64,000 nucleotides of DNA from the NCBI RefSeq assembly GCF_030272615.1, contig NC_081405.1, positions 653,876,920-653,940,919 on the forward strand, given 5' to 3'. This DNA is from Cryptomeria japonica (Eukaryota > Streptophyta > Pinopsida > Cupressales > Cupressaceae). The position numbers and the translations under genes are program-made. Of the stretch, positions 52,579-62,706 are shown in pieces. The first letter of the stretch is position 1; each line of letters begins with the position of its first letter. Under the pieces are notes generated by a model. The model was not told the DNA's origin, did no database searches, and worked only from the letters and a program-made list of their open reading frames with translations.

Positions 52579-53759
52579 TGTTACTACTTATCAAATTTCC
52601 ATTAGTTTTATATCCAAAGTCATTCTATATACTCTAGTTGGTTACTACTACCAAAATATTTAGTCGGTATGAACAGTCTAGTCGGTTACAGAAGGAAAAC
52701 AGTCACAAAGCCTAGTATACACCGAGCTATCTACCGAGCAGCAAAGATAATACACCGAGTTGATATACACTGAGTGAAACATGTTACCAGATTCATTGAA
52801 CTTGGACACACATATGAAAACATGTTACAAGATCGAGGCACATAGAACCATTATCACATTAGAAATTGCACATATAGATTTTGTATAATTTTGAGGTCAT
52901 CTAACCAATGAAATATTTTGCATGGTTATTCATTCAAGAAATCATGTTTGTAAGATCGAAGCAATGAGTCAGATCACCGACATAAGAAATCTATTTATAC
53001 ATCATGAATTTAGGATTAGAGACATAAGTGAATGATAGAAATGTGTGTGCATATGTGTATGAAGCAAGACTTATGTGATACATGAGAAATCACATAGTAT
53101 TATGACTGTTACAAAGACACAGAGGTCACCGAGAAGGTTTTTAGAGAACAGTCAAAGAACAGAGTAAACAGAAGGGTTTACCGAGTTACTTTATGAGTTA
53201 TAGAGGTATGCTATAGGAAAGGTAATCTTATTTTGAGCACATAGAATCTGCTACAACATTTCAGATGTAAAGTTGCAAATATTTGTAAAGTCTTATTGTA
53301 ATATTTTGAAGTTGTAAGAGAAACCTTTAATAGGGTAAAAGACTCTACTCAAGTCTATAAATTGTAAAGCCTCTAACCACATGTAGCATTTATATAAAGT
53401 GTTGTAAAATCCTTTAGCAAGGTAGATCTAATAGATCTTGTTACTCCTAACAGGGTAAGCTATCAGAAATAGCTAAATATGTAGCTCTAACTGAGCACTC
53501 TTTATTATTGCAGTAGTGAAGTTGTGGGTGCCATCCCCACCGTAGTTTTTCTCTCTAACCAAGAGTTTCTGCGTAACCAAAATATATGTGTTATGGACTG
53601 AATCATGTATGATTGTTACTTATTTGTTTTAGCTTTTATGTTATGTTACAACAGTTTTTGGTTTATGCATAACAGTAGAGATATTGTAGATAAAAGGATT
53701 TGAAGTACTGATTCACCCCTCCCCTCTCTGTACATTAGCTTTCCATATTGGGCCTAACA
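52579..53759 (+). repeat. B 3' LTR
   Basis: 1,181 bp, TGTTACTACTTATCAAATTTCC...TTGGGCCTAACA, followed by the caaag TSD. CACCGACATAAG at 52975 and CTATTTATAC at 52991 repeat the promoter layout of the 5' copy. Uninterrupted, so it gives the original sequence of the C insertion site (GGTTACTACTACC). Confidence 0.93.
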
Positions 53760-54010
53760 CAAAGGTGAAACCGGTAAGACCCCTTATGAATTATGGTTTG
53801 GACATACACCTACTATTAAATATTTCTGAAATTTTTGGAAGTAAAAGATATATCAAAAGAGATGATTCAATTGGAAAGTTTGATTCTAGATATGATGAAG
53901 GGATATTTCTTGGTTATTCAATTCAAAGCAAAGCATATAGATGTTATAACAAAAGATTGCATAAAATTGTGCAGAGTGCTAATGTGAAAGTGGATGAGCA
54001 GTACATAAAA
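53760..54010 (+). pseudogene. pol: copia integrase C-terminal part of A
   Basis: Resumes A directly after the B TSD: KGETGKTPYELWFGHTPTIK in the first frame, then a TGA and a 1-nt insertion near 53828, then IFGSKRYIKRDDSIGKFDSR and DEGIFLGYSIQSKAYRCYNK in the second. This GKTPYE...FGS...FLGYS sequence is the standard C-terminal integrase region of plant copia elements. Ends at a stop where Gln is usual (IK*YISYD). Confidence 0.9.
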
Positions 54011-54723
54011 TAATATATATCATATGATAGGGAACCGGCAGTGGAAATAATCATAACTGAACCAATAATACCTCAACCAATACAGGAAACTGAGACATTT
54101 ACACCGGCACAACCATAAAATTCAACTGTGACTGATGATCATAGCAGTGAACCTGAAGTTCAGAAGACACCAAGGTATGTAAGATTAAATCATTCTGAAG
54201 ATCAAATCATTGGAGATAGGAACAAGGGAGTTATGACAAGAAGAAGATTGGCAAATGAAGAGGTATGTCTTATTTCTCAAATTGAACCGGCATCTATTAT
54301 TGAAACTTGTAAGGATAAACATTGGTTAAAGGCTATGGAAGACGAATTAGACCAAATAGAGAAGAATGAGAATTGGACTTTAGTTCCCTAGCCTAAAAAT
54401 AAGAATGTTATTGGAACTAAATGGGTTTTCAGGAATAAAATGAATGTGGATGGTCAAGTTGTGAGAAACAAGGATAGATTGGTTTGTAAAGGATGTTCTC
54501 AAATGGAAGGAATCGATTATGGTGAAACATTTGCACCTATAGCTAGAATTGATGTTGTTAGACTATTTCTTTCCTATGCAGCTTATAAGAACTATAAGGT
54601 TTATCAAACAGATGTTAAATGTGCATTTTTGAATGGTGAACTTGAGGAAGAAGTATACATTGAGAATTCTGATGGATTTTCATTGATAGATGATAAAGAT
54701 ATGATTTGCAGATTGGAGAAATC
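54011..54723 (+). pseudogene. pol: copia reverse transcriptase of A, first half
   Basis: Linker (TRRRLANEEVCLISQIEPAS, WLKAMEDELDQIEKNENWTL) and first RT blocks (NVIGTKWVFRNKMNVDGQVV, YGETFAPIARIDVVRLFLSY, QTDVKCAFLNGELEEEVYIE, DMICRLEKS). TAA codons at about 54011 and 54116 and TAG at 54389 lie at Gln positions. H cuts the gene at 54723, before LYGLKQAPR and the YVDD catalytic box, which are not in the window. Confidence 0.9.
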
Positions 54724-57087
54724 TGTTGGGACCTATAAAATTTTGATGATTTGAGAGGCCCATTTCAAATAAGACATCTGCATTCTCCTTTCCTGTGGTA
54801 TGGCGTGGCTATTACAACCTTCAGCCAAATTTATTTGGCAACTATATCACCAAATCCCCTGCGTGGCAGATGGAAGGTAAAACAAACTTGAAAACAAATG
54901 CAATCGACCTGTGTAAGGCATTTCTACTTGGGCACCAAATTGGGTTTACAAAATAAATAAGGTCACTAGGCATGAACATTTATCCCACATTGGTTGTGAG
55001 AAGGGAGTATTTTGTATTTAAATACAAAGCCTCACACTTCTTAAGTGTCAAAGCTTAAGGGCTTTTGGCAAGAGGTGGCTCATGGCCCAGTGGACCCCGT
55101 GCACGCGCGCATCTCAAGGTGTCCAAATTTTGGGACAAGCTGGCAAGAAGGGCTAAGGGTTGTGCAACTCAAGAGATCCAATAGTAGATTCGAGAAAGAT
55201 CAATGATGGAGTACAATTTTGGGACTATCAGTGGTTGTCGATGTACTGCGACATAAAGTGCCCAAAATGTTATTCCATCATGACTTGGCGACCAAGGCAA
55301 GTCCACGTGGCATGCCTAGGTGGCATGTCCAGGTGGTGGGTCCAAGTGGTAAGATAGGTGGATCTGCAAATGGGTTGGAGGAGACACGTGGCACAAATGG
55401 ATGAAGAGGTAAAGGCCAAGAAAGTTGAGAAAATCTGACGGTCGGGTGAAGAGATCTGATGGTGGTCACTACACCGCGATGGGAAACTGCTCACCAATTA
55501 TCCACTGTGACATGGTGACCAAAAGGTGGGTCTGGCCTAGGGTGATGTGGCTATTAAGGTGTGGCCCAGTTGGATCTAAAGGCGAACCAGGGTGACTAAG
55601 TGAAGCCAAAGCCCAAGGCGAGGTGGCGGACAAGTGGTGCCTAAGTGAGAATTCTGGGACTATCAATGACTGTCGTTGTACCGCGGTTGTGAGTGCCCAG
55701 AAGAATATTCCTTGCGACCCAGCGACAAAGAGGAGATTCATTCTGGCGATGAGTTCAGGTCGTGCTAAGGTGGCAGGACAAAGACATCGGAGCCAATCCA
55801 GAGGTGACACATGGTAGAGCACAGAAAGAGGCTGCAGAGGTAAAAGTCAAAGTTAAATATATAGTTTCAAACTATAGTAAAGAAGTGTGAAGATTTAAAT
55901 GACTGTTGTGCCTGATTGATCTGCAAGAGAAATTAATGAATGACTTGCAAAGAGATTGATGGTTGAGGGGTTATTTTTTGCCCAAATATACAAGTGTTGT
56001 ATATCATTGGAAATCTCTTGATCTGAGGAGTTTCTTTCTGTAGTTAGTTGTGGCACACGTTAAGTATCTGAAGAGAAGTTTCCTCATGATTTCAGAGGGA
56101 TTTGTCAATTTCTCAGAGAATATTTTCTGCAGGCCAAGTGTGTGAGCAGCTGATGGTAGAGGGAGTTGGACTTGTCATTAATGAAATCTGAATTCTCCTC
56201 TCTTCCTTCTTATTCTGAGGTATTCTCATTTTGTAGGGGTTCCATATTTTTGTGAGCAAGGCTCCTTAATATTGGTTTCCAATTCTGAGTTTTTCCAAGT
56301 TTGTAATATAATGTCTTTTTTCAAGTAATGAAGTATATCTTCTTATTGTATGTGTTTTTGTTGCAGGTTCTTATGTATGTAAGGCATGCATAAATTCATA
56401 GAGAATTGTCTCTAGATATATATTTCTTTGTTATAAATTAAATCCTCAAGGAGGTTGGAATTTGTCATCTCAAGGAGATTGTTGTGATTGTTTGTGGGTA
56501 TTCTTCAAAGGAAGAATTTAAATTCTATAATTAATCATCAATAATGGAATATATTTTCAAGATATGATGATTTTTTGAATGAGATGAGTAATGCATTTAT
56601 GCAAGGCATTAATGCAGGAATATTTAATGATGACGATGGATTTGTAGTAGAGGTTTTTTGTTTGCAGTTTGATGTATGACTCTATGCCCTTGGATAAGGC
56701 ACTGGTCTTGCAGATTTTGGGGATTCTCAAAGATTTTTAAAATAAAATATCCATTTACTTTTATTTTTGTAGTTTTAGTTTGTTCCACCTATCTCATTCT
56801 TCAACTTTAGTTAACATGTCAATGTAGATCTAGCCCATCTACAGTAACCTCCTAGTTGTTTAAGCCTTATGAGATCTATCTGCTTTTATTGATACTATCA
56901 TATGTGTGTAATGGGTCTGAGTCAATGCATAAAAGGTACACCCACCTAGGTTTTGCAGAGCTTGAAGAGTAGAAGGATTCGAATCCTTGTTATGTTGTCC
57001 AAGTCTTGAAGTTCTTCATTATATGAAGTTGGCTATTTCATAGATAGATTGCAGGTGAAATTGGTTTGCTCATTTTTTAGAACAACA
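54724..57087 (+). repeat. H 5' LTR
   Basis: TGTTGGGACC...TAGAACAACA. The palindromic TTTGTATTTAAATACAAA at about 55010-55027 is a TATA candidate (repeated at 59811 in the other LTR). A cluster of GTGGCATGYC words lies at 55300-55360, and G-box or ABRE-like motifs at 55303 (CCACGTGGCA) and 55384 (ACACGTGGCA). Short open frames at 55160-55822 are composition artefacts. Confidence 0.82.
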
Positions 57088-57222
57088 AAAATGACGACTC
57101 TACTGGGGACTGAATGAATTGTTGATAATCTCTGGTTAAGGAAAATTTGCGTAATATATAGTTGAGATTATCCCATCCAAGTCACCAACAAAAATGGCGA
57201 CTCTACTAGGGAACCCATGAGT
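57088..57222 (+). promoter_or_regulatory. H primer binding site, duplicated
   Basis: ATGACGACTCTACTGGGGAC (57091-57110) follows the LTR end and resembles the GGCGACTCTGCTGGGGA sites of Tat/Ogre-type elements. A second copy, AATGGCGACTCTACTAGGGA, lies at 57193-57212, again preceded by CAACAAA. Which one is the functional PBS is unclear. Confidence 0.65.
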
Positions 57223-57358
57223 GTGGCCAAAATTAATTTGGAGAAGAGTCTTAGAAGTTTACAAATCTGAAAGTTATTTTTAGATTTGAAAGTGTATACC
57301 CTGGAAGGTTTTGTTGCTGAGAAATTTTAAAAAAAAAAATATTATGTGACTCTGCTGT
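57223..57358 (+). other. H leader
   Basis: Short untranslated stretch with a poly-A run at 57330-57340. A third, weak PBS-like GTGACTCTGCTG lies at 57347. Confidence 0.4.
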
Positions 57359-59154
57359 GTGAGACCTAGAAATCTGAAAGTGTTTCAGAGTGAAGATCAG
57401 TGGTTAAATTTCATTCCTCTTCAGGGAGGTGACGACTCTGTAAGAATGAACTTGAGATTTGGAGAAGTTCTTCAAATTTTCTGTCAGAAGTGGAGTGAAC
57501 AGCACAACAATTTTACTCTAGGTATTCCTCAAAGTATTGATGAAATAATTATTTGTTCCTTATACGGTGAAACAGTCACCATATAAAGGAAAATAAATAT
57601 GCACTTCACATACTTCCTGTTTTGAAAAGTTTCAGTCAAAAATATTGTGAGAAGTATGTCAAGTTTTGAAGTTAACGACTGCATGTGTTTTGAAAAGTGT
57701 TTGTAAAACAGTAAGATCCATTGTCCAAGTAATGGTTCAGTAGATTTCTCAAATTTGATGGATCTAGATGTGGTTCCTAGATTTGAAAAACTTTTCTCAA
57801 ATTTGGAAGAAATTGATAGGGAGATTGAAATATATCTTCAAAGAATCCAAGATAAGTTCATCTTGTTTTTAAGAAGGAAAGTAGGGAAGAGAAAGGAAGA
57901 GTCATCATATGTTTTTTTATGAAATATTTATTGCTGCATTAAATGGGCTTCCAGTTGATGTTAGAACACATGAGTCTATTTGGATTCAATTATTCTTAGA
58001 TCTTGATGAGCCTGACTCAGTCAATTGGTCTTCAACCTTGAGGGAAGAAAGTGTTGCACACATTAAAGAGTGGATAGATGAGATTGAAATGAATAAATCT
58101 AAAAATGCACATAATATTGGATACGATGATGGAGATGAATCTATGAGTGGAGATGTCTGATATGATGCTAAAGATGACTCTTGTTCTTAGCATGATAGTG
58201 CAGATGTGTATTCAAAGCAAGAAGAAAATTGTGAGAATAGAAGTTATTGTTCAAATAATCGTGAGCTTGTTGAGGTTTTAGATTTGAATAATGTAGATCA
58301 TCTTGTTGTTAAGTTGAATCCACAAAGTGTTTGCATCCAATGTTATGAAACCATGTTGCAACATATAGCATCACTTTATGATCAGCATGATAAAGGTAAT
58401 GATGCAGATGCAAGTTGTGGTAATGACAAAATAAATGTGCACAAAAGATTTAATGCCTACATCAGATTGGGACAATGTTTACTGCACAAAAGGTAAAGCC
58501 AAGGAAAATGAAAATGAAGGAGAAGGTTCACTAAGTAGTGAAAAAATCTCAGAACTCTTAGCTATTGATCTTAAGAGGTATGCATCCATAAGTGTCCCCA
58601 ATCTCTCATACCCAACTAGTATATGTTTTGATATTGATGATATTTTTGAGGGTGTGAGGTATGATACATATGATATTGATTCTTTCCCTATAGTTGATTT
58701 GTATAGTAGACAAGGTGAAAATGCATATAAGATTGATAGATGTAATGATGTGGATTCATATGCTGATATGAATTTGGAATTTAAATCTTATGTTGATCTT
58801 GGTGTTAAAGAGAAAGACAAATCTAAAGTTGTTTTCCCAGATTTGCAAGTGGTTAATGAACCATTACTTGATGATGTATTTTCATGTGTGCAAAGTGCTG
58901 ATAGAAATTGTGATCAGCAAGATCAAATGCAGTCATTTTATGAGGAAATATTCCACTCTAGTTTGCAAGACAATATTAAGGATGAGTTTTTTCCTTTTGT
59001 GCAAACTAGTGGTCAACATGTGCCTGATGTTCCCAGCTTTCAGAGTAAGTTGGATTACTTTTCTTTTCAACTGGGAAATAATTGTAAGCAATATGATAGT
59101 TATGTGTCATTTAATGATCAACATTTAGAGGCAGGTTTTGTTTTTCAAAGATAG
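57359..59154 (+). pseudogene. Decayed ORF of H, unknown function
   Basis: Coding-like sequence spread over three frames: 57359-57586, 57909-58496 (one frame, with a TGA at 58158 and a TAG at about 58188) and 58435-59154, with a frame change near 58440-58490. The middle part has FYEIFIAALNGLPVDVRTHE and WIQLFLDLDEPDSVNWS; the last part is acidic, rich in D, S and Y (ICFDIDDIFEGVRYDTYDID). No zinc knuckle, protease or RT motif is recognisable. It may be a remnant Gag or a lineage-specific protein. Confidence 0.4.
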
Positions 59155-59526
59155 AATGATTACCGGTATGCTGACTATCTTTTATGTGATGAGCTGATGA
59201 GAAGTTGTAGCATCTATGATCAGGCAAATATAAATGAAACTTCCAGCTTACCCTTGATTCATGGAAATTAGAATCATGTGTTTGATAGAGGTAAGAATGG
59301 ATTCCATTTTTATGGCCTGGGGCCATATGTAAATAAAATTGTATCTTTGTACAGCTGCTTTGCTTCAGTTGTGTGGTTTTCAATAAAGTGCCATGTTGTT
59401 TGGGTAGAATAAGGAACCCCTATTTTTGAGAAGAGGAGATATGATCTATTTTTGGGTGGTTTGTTCTACCAAAGATTTTGAATTCTTGTGTTGATCTTGC
59501 AATCAACCATCCCCAGTTAGAGCCAC
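59155..59526 (+). other. H sequence before the 3' LTR
   Basis: 372 bp without a gene. The expected purine tract immediately before the LTR is not evident (CCCCAGTTAGAGCCAC). GAGAAGAGGAGATATGA at about 59427-59443 is the nearest purine-rich candidate. Confidence 0.45.
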
Positions 59527-61639
59527 TGTTGGGACCTATAAAATTTTAATGATTTGAGAGGCCAATTTCAAACAAGACATTTGCATTCTCCTTGCCCATG
59601 GTATGGCGTGGCTATTAAAACCTTCAGGCAAATTCATTTGGCAAGTGTATCACCAAATCCACTGCATGGTAGATAATGTAAAAGAAAGTTCAAAACAAAT
59701 GCAATCGGCCTGTGTAAGGCATTTCTACTTGGGCACCAAATTCGGTTTACAAAAGAAACAATGTCACCAGGCAAGAACATTTAACCTACATTGGTAGTCT
59801 GAAAGGAGTATTTTGTATTTAAATACAAAGCCGCACACTTCTTAAGTGTCAAAGCTTAAGGGATTTTGGCAAGAGGTGGCTCGTGGCCCAATGGACCCCA
59901 CATGCACACACATCTCAAGGTGTCCAAATTTTGGGACAGGCTAGCGAGAAGGGCTAAGGCTCACACAAATCAAGAGATCCAATGATAGATCCGAGAAAGA
60001 TCAATGGTGGAGTATAATTCCAGGACTATCAGTGGCTCTTGCTGTACCATGACATAAAGTGCCCAAAATGTTATTCCATCACGACTTGGTGACCAAGGCA
60101 GGTCCAAGTGGCATGCCCAGGTGGCATGTCTAGGTGGCAGGTCAAAGTGGCAAGACAGGTGGATCCACAAGCAATCCGGAGGAGACACGTGACATGGATG
60201 GATGAAGAGGTAATGGTCGAGCAAGTTGAGCAGATCTGATAGTCGGGCGGAGAGATCTAATGGTGGTCGCTACACCGTGATGGGAAAATGCTAACCAGTT
60301 ATCCACCATGACATGGCGACCAAAAGGTGGGTCTTGCCTGGGGTGACATGGTGGTTAAGGTGGGGCCCAGTTGGATCCAAAGGCAAACCAGGGCAACTAA
60401 GTCAAGCCAAAGCCCAAGGCAAGGTGGTAGACAAGTGGTGTCCAAGTGAGAATTTTGGGACTATCAACGGCTGTCATTGTAACATGGTTGTGAGTGCCTG
60501 GAAGAATATTCCTCGTGACCCAATGACAAAGAGGAGCTTCATTCTGACAGTGAGTCCAAGCCATGCTAAGGTGGCAAGACAGGGACCCCAGAGCCAATCC
60601 AGAGGTGACACGTGGTAGAGCGCAGAAAGAAGCCGTAGAGGCAAAATTCAAAGTTAAATATATAGTTTCAAACTATAGTATAGAAGTGCCAAGATTTAAA
60701 TGATTATTGTGCCTGACTAATCTGGAAGAGAAATTAATGACTGACCTGCAGAGAGATTGATGGTTGAGGGGTTATTTTTTCCCTGAATATACAAGTGTTA
60801 TATATCATTGGAAAGCTCTCAATTCGAGGAGTTTGTTTTTGTAGTGAATTGTAACACACGTCAAGTATCTCAAGAGAATTTTACTCATGATTTCAGAGGG
60901 ATTTGTTAGAGAAGATTTTCTGCAGGCCAAGTGTGTGAGCAACTGATGGTAGAGGGAGTAGGACTTGTCATTAATGAAATCTGAATTCTCCTATCTTCCT
61001 TCTTATTCTGAGGTCTTCTCATTTTGTAGGGGTTCCAGATTTTGGTGAGCAAGGCTCCTTAATCTTGGTTTCCAATTCTGAGTTTTTCTAAGTTTGTAAT
61101 ATAATGTCTTTTTTTAGCCAATGGAGTATATCTTCTTGTTATAGGTGTTTTTGTTGTAGGTTCTTATGTATGTAAGGCATGCATAAATTCACACAGAATT
61201 GTCTTTAGATATATATTTCTTTGTTACAAATTAAATCCTCAAGGAGGCTAGAATTTGTCATCTCAAGGAGATTGTTGTGATTGTTTGTGGGTATTCTTCA
61301 AGGAAGAATTTAAATTCTATAATCAATCATAAATAATCAAATATATTTTCAAGATCTGATGATTTTGTGAATGAGATGAGTAATGTCTTTATGCAAGGCA
61401 TTAATGCATGAATATTTAATGATGAAGATGGATTTGTAGTAGAGGTTTTTCGTTTGCAGTTTGATGTATGACTCTATGCCCTTGGATAAAGCACTGGTCT
61501 TGCATATTCTAGGGATTCTCAGAGATTTTTAAAATCAAATATCCATTTACTTTTATGTTTGTAGTTTTAGTTTATTCCTCCTATCTCATGCTTCAGCTTA
61601 GTTGAGATGTCAATGTAGATATAGCCCATTTGTAGTAAC
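59527..61639 (+). repeat. H 3' LTR, interrupted by I
   Basis: Aligns with 54724-56845 with substitutions and small indels. It retains the GTATTTAAATAC palindrome (59815), GTGGCATGYC words (60110-60165) and ACACGTG motifs at 60185 and 60608. It stops at AGTAAC (61639), where the 5' LTR continues CTCCTAGTTG, which dates I as younger. Confidence 0.88.
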
Positions 61640-62692
61640 TGTGTGTGTGAAAAGTGGACTAAGAATCTGTATCTGCAAGACACAACACTTTAATCAAGTC
61701 ATTACATGCATGGTTAGACAGATATAAATATGAATATGAAAACCATAACAAATCGACCCATTGCCTTCTAAAAGATGCGAGTATAAGATTTCTCTCAGAT
61801 TTGTATAAGCAATCTAGTGACTAGACAACATCAAGACGAAGGATTTTATCTATATGAGCATGATGAATGCTAGATGGATGCAATATTTGATCTAACAAGA
61901 TTTAAGCAATATTAAGCTAAATGATTTAATCAATATGAAATAATAAATATGCAATATATCTCAATGAGTCTAGATCAAAAATAGTATAATAACAATATAT
62001 TCTCCAGCCTCCTTGAAATGAGAGATGAGCCTGAATTTATAGAAAATTCAAAAAGAAACCAATGGCTACAATCAAAAGATGATGAGCGGTCAAGATTTTC
62101 CAAGAGGAAGCACAATCCAGGTGAATTGATGTGATTGGATGCTTTTCTCAGTTTTTAAAAGAAATTGAACTAAAATTAAGATAAAATTAAAAAAAACTGA
62201 TTTATTCTCTATTTAATTCAATTTTAAGATTTAATTGTTTTAATTGCTTTCTTTGAGATTATCTATCAATTTGTAATTTGTTTTTCAAGATTATCTCCAA
62301 TTGATTTCTTTTCTCAAATTTTTAATTCCTTTTTTTGTCAATTAATTCCTGTTTTGATTTATTTCCATTTTGAAGATTTGTGCTCAATTGATTTATTTAA
62401 TTAAATTCCTCTTTTTGATGATTTAATGACAAATTGATTTATTTAATTAAATATGCAAGGTTATTCAATTAAAATAAATAAGATAATTGTTTAAAATGAT
62501 TTACTTGGAATGATCTTATTAATTAAATAAATATTTAATTAATATTGGTTGATTGATTTGCCATGTGACATTTGATGATTTAAAGAATTAATTGTGTGCT
62601 TAAGATTGATTTAATTGCCTTTCGTTAGGACCTTGGTGATGTTGTCGAGATTAGGGGCCCATGGTTTAGATGACCATTTTTAGGGTATTACA
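61640..62692 (-). repeat. 3' LTR of I
   Basis: 1,053 bp, TGTAATACCCTAAAAATGG...CACTTTTCACACACA on the minus strand. The start resembles the TGTAGACACCTAAAA start of E and J. The middle (62150-62560) is AT-rich with TTAATTAAAT palindromes. Confidence 0.85.
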
Positions 62693-62706
62693 TTTGCCCC
62701 TCTTTG
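62693..62706 (-). promoter_or_regulatory. Polypurine tract of I
   Basis: CAAAGAGGGGCAAA on the minus strand, directly before the LTR. The tract and the first LTR bases (AAAGAGGGGCAAATGTA) are identical to those of E at 25212-25228. Confidence 0.88.

Larger units (their letters stand above)
27315..53759 (+). mobile_element. Element B: pol-less copia-type element with ORF1 and ORF2
   Basis: B is inserted in the A integrase with TSD caaag (27310-27314 and 53760-53764). Without C, B is about 8.1 kb: 5' LTR (27315-27384 plus 45722-46852), PBS, ORF1, ORF2, five PPT-like tracts and 3' LTR (52579-53759). No protease, integrase, RT or RNase H is present. It must have been mobilised by enzymes of another element. 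The LTR and ORF architecture matches C and F. Confidence 0.9.
14111..54723 (+). mobile_element. Element A: copia element hosting E and B, cut by H
   Basis: Removing E (with one gtact) and B (with one caaag) leaves about 4.4 kb of continuous copia sequence: LTR, PBS, gag, protease, integrase and the first half of RT. The reading frame joins correctly across both insertions (VLDLIH across E; NRVHIKGETGKTPYE across B), which confirms the nesting. The RT is cut at 54723 by H, and the remaining RT, RNase H and 3' LTR lie beyond the window. It is thus older than E, B and H. It carries at least two frameshifts in gag, several nonsense codons and a lost integrase catalytic residue. Confidence 0.9.

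Noticed and set aside
55160-55822. Overlapping frames on both strands in the H LTR
   Set aside because: They lie in a GC-richer LTR segment, are not conserved in length in the other LTR copy and have no domain.
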